Shown here: in pieces, positions 5,216-9,553 of the stretch
Layout: every line of letters begins with the position of its first letter
Numbering within the stretch: position 1 is the stretch's first letter
Source: Gammaproteobacteria bacterium
Lineage (GTDB): Bacteria; Pseudomonadota; Gammaproteobacteria; Steroidobacterales; Steroidobacteraceae
DNA: 9,553 nucleotides
NCBI GenBank assembly: GCA_019242385.1
Contig: JAFAVO010000318.1
Location: 1-9,553, forward strand
Direction: 5' to 3'
Notes under the pieces: model-generated
Databases searched by the model: none
What the model was told of the DNA's origin: nothing
What the model saw: only the letters and a program-made list of their open reading frames with translations
Position numbers and translations under genes: made by a program

Positions 5216-6388
5216 ATGCATCGTGTCCTGATTCTCGGCGCCGGCAAGATCGGCGCACTCATCTCCGGATTGCTTGCCGAATCCGGTGCTTACAAGGTGC
5301 AGCTCGCCGACATCGACGGCCGTGCGGCCGAAGGTGTAGCGCGTGCCCATGGCAGCGCCCATCTCAGCGCCCTCACCCTCGATGGAAGCGATTCGGCGGC
5401 GCTCGGGCGCCAGCTCGCCGCGGCTCCGGTGGACGCCGTCATATCGAGCCTGCCCTTTCACTGCAACGTGCGCGTCGCGCAGGCGGCCCGCGAGGCGAGG
5501 GTGCACTACTTCGACCTGACCGAGGACGTAGAGGTGACCCGCGCGGTGCGCGCCATCGCTACCGGCGCTCCACAGGCCTTCGTGCCCCAGTGCGGGCTTG
5601 CGCCGGGATTCATCAGCATCGCCGCTGCAGAGCTCATCACCCACTTCGATGAGCTGCGCGCCGTCAAGCTGCGCGTCGGCGCACTCCCGCAGCACCCGAA
5701 CAACGTGCTCAAGTACTCGCTCACCTGGTCGACCGAAGGGCTCATCAATGAATACGGCAATCCCTGCCAGGCGGTGAGTGAGGGGCGATTGCTGGAAGTC
5801 GCGCCGCTCGAGGGCCTCGAAGAGATCGAGATCGATGGGATGCGCTACGAGGCCTTCAATACCTCCGGTGGACTCGGTTCACTCGCGGAGACTCACGGTG
5901 GGCGCGTCGAGTCGATGAATTACAAGACGATCCGTTATCCAGGACACTGCGAGCAGATGCGCCTGCTGATGAATGACCTGAAGCTCAATCACGATCGCGG
6001 CACTCTCAAGCGCATCCTCGAGAGTGCGGTGCCGCAGACACTCCAGGACGTCGTCATCGTGTATGTGGCCGTCACTGGCACCCAGGACGGCCAGCTGCGC
6101 GAAGAGAACTACGTGAACAAGATCTATCCGCAGGTGATCGCCGGACGTCTGTGGTCGGCCATCCAGGTCACCACCGCGGCCGGCATCACGGCGGTCGTGG
6201 ACCTGGTGCTCGAGAGCCGCGGCCGCTACCGCGGATTCGTCGCGCAGGAGCAGTTCCGGCTCACCGACATACTCGCGAACCGCTTCGGGCACCATTACGC
6301 TCCGGGCGGCAGCAAACACCTTTCAGGAGAGCTCGTCGTTGCCGGCAAGGTCGGTCACCAACGGCGCGCCGAAGCGGTGAACGCATGA
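5216..6388 (+). CDS. Lysine 6-dehydrogenase / saccharopine dehydrogenase family protein
   Basis: A soluble NAD(P)-dependent oxidoreductase of the saccharopine dehydrogenase-like fold, 390 residues. The start at 5216 is chosen because GAGGG lies five bases upstream and the Rossmann motif follows at once: G8-A9-G10-K11-I12-G13. D32 at the end of the second strand (LADID) suggests NAD rather than NADP. Features shared with lysine 6-dehydrogenases and saccharopine reductases are CGLAPGF (126-132), FNTSGGLGSL (from 214) and YKTIRYPGH (236-244). There is no lysine-ketoglutarate reductase domain. The next gene, for an ALDH7-type enzyme, overlaps by ATGA. This suggests that the protein yields alpha-aminoadipate semialdehyde, either directly from lysine or from saccharopine. 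Its exact substrate cannot be read from the sequence; carboxynorspermidine synthase is a more distant relative and less likely here. Confidence 0.85.
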   Translation: MHRVLILGAGKIGALISGLLAESGAYKVQLADIDGRAAEGVARAHGSAHLSALTLDGSDSAALGRQLAAAPVDAVISSLPFHCNVRVAQAAREARVHYFDLTEDVEVTRAVRAIATGAPQAFVPQCGLAPGFISIAAAELITHFDELRAVKLRVGALPQHPNNVLKYSLTWSTEGLINEYGNPCQAVSEGRLLEVAPLEGLEEIEIDGMRYEAFNTSGGLGSLAETHGGRVESMNYKTIRYPGHCEQMRLLMNDLKLNHDRGTLKRILESAVPQTLQDVVIVYVAVTGTQDGQLREENYVNKIYPQVIAGRLWSAIQVTTAAGITAVVDLVLESRGRYRGFVAQEQFRLTDILANRFGHHYAPGGSKHLSGELVVAGKVGHQRRAEAVNA

Positions 6389-7923
6389 ATACCGAGACCG
6401 ATGCAATACTGCGCCGCCTGGGCCTGGGTCCGCTGAACCCGGGCGCCTGGTCCGGCTCGCACGGCTGGTCGAGCACGACCGGCACCGCGCTGCTCAACGT
6501 TCGCAGCCCCGCGAGCGGCACCCTGATCGCGCAGGTGCGCCCCGCGACGCTCGAGGACTACGAGCACGTGGTGAGCTCGGCGGTCGAGGTCGCGGCGCGC
6601 TGGCGCGAGGTGCCGGCACCGAAGCGCGGTGAGGCCGTGCGGCTCATCGGCGAGGAGCTGCGCCGCCACAAGGAGGACCTCGGCACGCTGGTCTCGCTCG
6701 AGAACGGCAAGATCCTCGCCGAAGGGCTCGGCGAGGTTCAGGAGATGATCGACATCGCCGACTTCGCCGTCGGGCAGTCACGCATGCTCTACGGGCTCAG
6801 CATGCATTCCGAGCGGCCTCAGCACCGGATGTTCGAGCAGTGGCATCCGCTCGGGGTCGTCGGCATCATTTCGGCTTTCAACTTCCCCGTCGCGGTATGG
6901 TCGTGGAACGCCTTCCTTGGAGCGGTGTGCGGCAACGCCTGCATCTGGAAGCCCTCGCACAAGACCCCCCTCACCGCACTCGCGGTGCAGCACCTGTGCA
7001 ACCGTGCACTCGAGTCGGCGCATCTGCCTGCGGTCTTCCAGCTGTTCGTCGATGCCGGCACCGGCCTTGCGACCCGTATGGTGGAGGACCGCCGCATTGC
7101 GCTCGTCTCCTTCACCGGCTCGACCGAGGTCGGCCGCAAGGTCGGCGAGCGCGTCGCGGCACGGCTCGGCAAGAGCCTGCTCGAGCTCGGTGGCAACAAT
7201 GCGGTGATCGTCGATGAGACCGCCAATCTCGATCTGGCGGTGCCGGCCATCGTCTTCGGCGCCGTCGGCACCGCCGGCCAGCGCTGCACCTCGACCCGCC
7301 GCGTGTTCGCACACAAGGCCATCCTCGGTGAGCTCGAGCGCCGGCTGGTACACGCCTACGGCCAGGTCCGCATCGGCGATCCACTCGAGAACGGCACGCT
7401 GATGGGTCCGCTGATCGATTCGCAGGCGGTCGAGAGCTACAAGGCGGCCGTCAGCGCCGCGCGCGGCGCGGGCGGTGAGATCCTTTACGGCGGCAAGGTG
7501 CTGGAGCGCTCCGGAAATTTTGTCGAGCCGACCATCGTGCGGGCGCGCAACGAGTGGCCGATCGTGCAGACCGAGACCTTCGCTCCCATCCTGTACGTCA
7601 TCCCGGTCGATTCGCTGCAGCAGGCGATCGCGCAGCAGAACGCCTCGGCGCACGGTCTGTCCTCGGCATTGTTCACCGACCGCCTGCGGAACGCGGAGAC
7701 GTTCCTTTCCTCCGCGGGCAGCGATTGCGGCATCGCCAACGTCAATCTCGGCACCTCGGGCGCGGAGATCGGCGGGGCGTTCGGAGGTGAGAAGGACACT
7801 GGCGGTGGCCGCGAATCCGGCTCCGACGCCTGGAAAACCTACATGCGCCGCCAGACCAACACCGTCAACTGGAGCCGCGACCTGCCGCTCGCCCAGGGTA
7901 TCGAGTTCAAGCTCGATTCCTAG
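6385..7923 (+). CDS. amaB: ALDH7-type aldehyde dehydrogenase (alpha-aminoadipate semialdehyde / piperideine-6-carboxylate dehydrogenase)
   Basis: Predicted to oxidise alpha-aminoadipate semialdehyde (in equilibrium with piperideine-6-carboxylate) to alpha-aminoadipate with NAD. The 512 residues form a complete aldehyde dehydrogenase: the SAFNFPVAVWSWN and WKPSHKTPLTA cofactor-binding segments, FTGSTEVGRKV, the general base E267 in LELGGNN, and the nucleophile C301 in GTAGQRCTSTRR. The C-terminal GGEKDTGGGRESGSDAWK followed by YMRRQTNTVNWS is the hallmark of the ALDH7 (antiquitin/AmaB) group and sets it apart from general aldehyde or betaine aldehyde dehydrogenases. The ATG overlaps the stop of the preceding dehydrogenase (ATGA), so translation is coupled and the products should work in series in lysine breakdown. 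Its stop is five bases from that of the convergent histidine kinase gene, with no terminator between them. Confidence 0.92.
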   Translation: MNTETDAILRRLGLGPLNPGAWSGSHGWSSTTGTALLNVRSPASGTLIAQVRPATLEDYEHVVSSAVEVAARWREVPAPKRGEAVRLIGEELRRHKEDLGTLVSLENGKILAEGLGEVQEMIDIADFAVGQSRMLYGLSMHSERPQHRMFEQWHPLGVVGIISAFNFPVAVWSWNAFLGAVCGNACIWKPSHKTPLTALAVQHLCNRALESAHLPAVFQLFVDAGTGLATRMVEDRRIALVSFTGSTEVGRKVGERVAARLGKSLLELGGNNAVIVDETANLDLAVPAIVFGAVGTAGQRCTSTRRVFAHKAILGELERRLVHAYGQVRIGDPLENGTLMGPLIDSQAVESYKAAVSAARGAGGEILYGGKVLERSGNFVEPTIVRARNEWPIVQTETFAPILYVIPVDSLQQAIAQQNASAHGLSSALFTDRLRNAETFLSSAGSDCGIANVNLGTSGAEIGGAFGGEKDTGGGRESGSDAWKTYMRRQTNTVNWSRDLPLAQGIEFKLDS

Positions 7924-7928
7924 TTGCC

Positions 7929-9257
7929 TCACCGCCCCGGCAGGCGCACCTTGAAGCGTGCGCCACCGAGTGGCGAGGCGTCGATGGAGAGCTTGCCGCC
8001 GTAGAGGTCCACGGTGTCGTGCACCATGGCGAGCCCGAGACCGTGCCCCGGGACTTTCTCATCGGCGCGCACCCCGCGCTGCAGCACCCGCGCGCGATCG
8101 GCGGCGGAGATTCCCGGCCCGTCATCTTCCACCACCACGCACAAGCGCTCGCGTGTCTGCGCGCTCTCATCGGTCGTAGCGCTGAAACGCACGCGCGTCC
8201 GGCACCACTTGCAGGCGTTGTCGAGCAGATTGCCGAGCAGCTCGGTGAGATCACCGCGATCGCCGATGAACTGTGCCGCGGGTGCGCCGGCGAGCTCGAT
8301 GACGAGGTCCTTGCCGCCATAGACGCGCAGCAGCGTCGCGCGCAGCTCCGCGGCGACCTGCCCTACCTCCACGGGCGCCTGGCCGAGGAGCGCGCCGCCT
8401 GAGGCTGCGGCGCGTTTGAGCTGGTGCTCGATGATGCCGCTCATGCGGTCGATCTCGGTGCTGACCGTAGTGCTCGCGCCTTCCGCACGCATCACGGCGA
8501 GCGGCGTCTTCAGGCTGTGGGCCAGATTGCCGAGGGTGTTGCGGTAGCGCGCAACACGCTTGCGCTCGCCGATGAGCAGTGCATTGAGATTACCGGCGAC
8601 GCCGGCGAGCTCGCGGGGGTAGCCGCCGCCGAGCCGCTCGCGGCGCCCCTCCTCCACCTCGTGGATCTCGCGCTCCATGCGCCGCACCGGGCCCAGCACC
8701 CAGTGCAGCAGCGCGGCCAGGGTGACCATCAGCAGCAGCATGAGCGTGAGGAACCAGCTGCCGAGCTTGCGCCGGAAGCGCCACAGCTCCTGCTGATAGG
8801 GACCGAGGCTCGTCGCCACGCTGAAGGTGAGCGAGCGCGCCGCCGCCGGCCCGCCCTCGAACTGGATCGAGCGGCTGGCGATGGCTACCCGGTCATCGCC
8901 GAAGGTGGCATAGGAAAGGTTGCGCTCACCGCCGGAGAGCAGCGGGCCAAAATCGCTGTTGAGGCCGGCCGTCGAGGGAGAGCGCCAGTCATGCCCGGCG
9001 GAGCGGATCTGCGCATACAGGCCCGAGCGGGGAGTCTCGAGCCGCACATCGAGGGTGTGCGGTGCGGGTGCGTAGCCACCATCCGGCTGCGGCTCCACGG
9101 CCGCGATCAGCGCCACCATCTGGCGGTCGAGCTCGTCCTGGAGCGTCCGCTGTGCCACCTCGCGGAAGCCCGTATCGAGCACCAGCATCACCACCCCGCA
9201 GAACAGTGCGAGCAGCACCGACACCGAGAGCAACAGTCGCCGGCTGAGTGAGTGCAC
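7929..9257 (-). CDS. phoQ: PhoQ-like sensor histidine kinase
   Basis: A membrane-bound sensor kinase of 442 residues paired with the response regulator just upstream. Domains: transmembrane helix 1 (about 8-28), a periplasmic sensor region (29-165), transmembrane helix 2 (about 167-188), a HAMP-like linker (189-235), and a dimerisation/phosphoacceptor domain with H247 in NLAHSLKTPLAVM. The ATPase domain has an N box (E339, N343, N347 in LLGNLLDNACKWC), a G1 box DDGPGI (378-383) and a G2 box GHGLGL (404-409). HSLKTPLAV, LLDNACKWC and RGVRADEKVPGHGLGL closely follow PhoQ of enterics and pseudomonads as I recall them. The sensor lacks the acidic cluster used by E. coli PhoQ to sense Mg2+, so the signal may differ. 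The start is GTG at 9257, 18 bases after the regulator stop, with no clear Shine-Dalgarno; coupling is likely. Confidence 0.93.
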   Translation of the reverse strand: MHSLSRRLLLSVSVLLALFCGVVMLVLDTGFREVAQRTLQDELDRQMVALIAAVEPQPDGGYAPAPHTLDVRLETPRSGLYAQIRSAGHDWRSPSTAGLNSDFGPLLSGGERNLSYATFGDDRVAIASRSIQFEGGPAAARSLTFSVATSLGPYQQELWRFRRKLGSWFLTLMLLLMVTLAALLHWVLGPVRRMEREIHEVEEGRRERLGGGYPRELAGVAGNLNALLIGERKRVARYRNTLGNLAHSLKTPLAVMRAEGASTTVSTEIDRMSGIIEHQLKRAAASGGALLGQAPVEVGQVAAELRATLLRVYGGKDLVIELAGAPAAQFIGDRGDLTELLGNLLDNACKWCRTRVRFSATTDESAQTRERLCVVVEDDGPGISAADRARVLQRGVRADEKVPGHGLGLAMVHDTVDLYGGKLSIDASPLGGARFKVRLPGR

Positions 9258-9275
9258 GCGGCCGCCGCCGCCGTC

Positions 9276-9553
9276 TCAGGTGCCCGGGTCCCGGGGCAGC
9301 GCGAGCCGATAACCGCGTCCGCGCAGTGTCTCGATCGGGCGGACACGATCTTCCGGGTCGAGCTTGCGCCGCAGGCGCCCGACCAGCACCTCGATGACGT
9401 TGCTGTCGCGCTCGTAATCCTGGTCGTACAGCCGCTCGGTCAGCTCGCTCTTCGAGATCACATCGCCAGCCCGCAACATGAGGTGCTCGAGGATACGGTA
9501 TTCGAAGGTGGTCAATTCGACCGGCGCGCCGTCGACGCTCACGGTCTGCGCGC
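9276..9553 (-). CDS. phoP: PhoP-like response regulator, C-terminal DNA-binding part (cut by window edge)
   Basis: The frame is open to the right edge, giving 91 visible residues and a TGA at 9278-9276. They form the winged-helix output domain of the OmpR/PhoB class: LTTFEYRILEHLMLRAGDVIS, a SELTERLYDQDYERDSN segment, the recognition-helix region VIEVLVGRLRRKLD, and the closing hairpin ETLRGRGYRL. The wording (TFEYRILE, IEVLVGRLRRKL) is nearest to PhoP. The GTG at 9542 is internal, not a start, because the family needs a receiver domain of about 120 residues further upstream, outside the window. The kinase gene follows after an 18-base spacer made mostly of GGC repeats. Confidence 0.93.
   Translation of the reverse strand, partial: AQTVSVDGAPVELTTFEYRILEHLMLRAGDVISKSELTERLYDQDYERDSNVIEVLVGRLRRKLDPEDRVRPIETLRGRGYRLALPRDPGT

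Noticed and set aside
5059..5262. Upstream extension of the DAHP synthase N-terminal frame to 5262
   Set aside because: The added residues are not family-like and run into the divergent gene; ATG 5058 has AGGA at ideal spacing.
6778..7932. 384-codon minus-strand frame opposite the aldehyde dehydrogenase
   Set aside because: The plus strand carries a complete ALDH7 with catalytic residues; the antisense translation has no motif or plausible start.
8424..9251. 275-codon plus-strand frame opposite phoQ
   Set aside because: It is antisense to a kinase with all expected boxes; the composition is a His/Arg/Ala-rich shadow.
1..9553. Mobile element, phage, CRISPR, toxin-antitoxin or defence system
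   Set aside because: No transposase, integrase, repeat-spacer array, terminal repeats or defence-type protein was seen; all genes are housekeeping or common regulatory and metabolic types with even codon use.

Overview
The window (9,553 bp, GC-rich) looks like ordinary chromosome from a gammaproteobacterium. The strongest argument is gene order: uvrC - pgsA - tRNA-Gly(GCC) on one strand, the arrangement known from Escherichia coli (uvrC-pgsA-glyW). A PhoP/PhoQ-like two-component pair and a class II DAHP synthase fit a Xanthomonadales/Nevskiales/Steroidobacter-type lineage, but the sequence alone does not settle the family. No insertion sequence, phage gene, CRISPR array or integron was seen.

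Layout. (1) Positions 1-259, minus strand: start of a small membrane protein, cut by the left edge and probably ion-channel-like. (2) Positions 354-477, minus: tRNA-Gly(GCC) with its own sigma70-type promoter. (3) Positions 5058-554, minus: a tight gene run of class II DAHP synthase (first step of aromatic amino acid synthesis), family 5-like uracil-DNA glycosylase, uvrC and pgsA. Gaps are -20, +3 and +32 nt, so co-transcription is likely. (4) Positions 5216-7923, plus: a two-gene unit joined by an ATGA overlap, encoding a lysine-6-dehydrogenase/saccharopine-dehydrogenase-like enzyme and an ALDH7-type semialdehyde dehydrogenase. Together they would plausibly turn lysine into alpha-aminoadipate. 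(5) Positions 9553-7929, minus: the end of a PhoP-like response regulator and a complete PhoQ-like histidine kinase, converging on the lysine operon with only 5 nt between stop codons.

The one real anomaly is in the DAHP synthase. The reading frame is broken once, near 4666-4669, at a GGG run. The N-terminal 130 residues and the C-terminal 331 residues lie in different frames that overlap as GTGA, with all metal ligands and family motifs kept on both sides. A one-G indel (assembly error or recent mutation) is the simplest explanation; a split or recoded enzyme is the more interesting alternative. Two Fe-S-containing excision-repair enzymes (the glycosylase and UvrC) sit 3 nt apart, which is a sensible repair pairing. 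Otherwise the window is well-conserved housekeeping DNA, and I see no convincing undescribed system in it.
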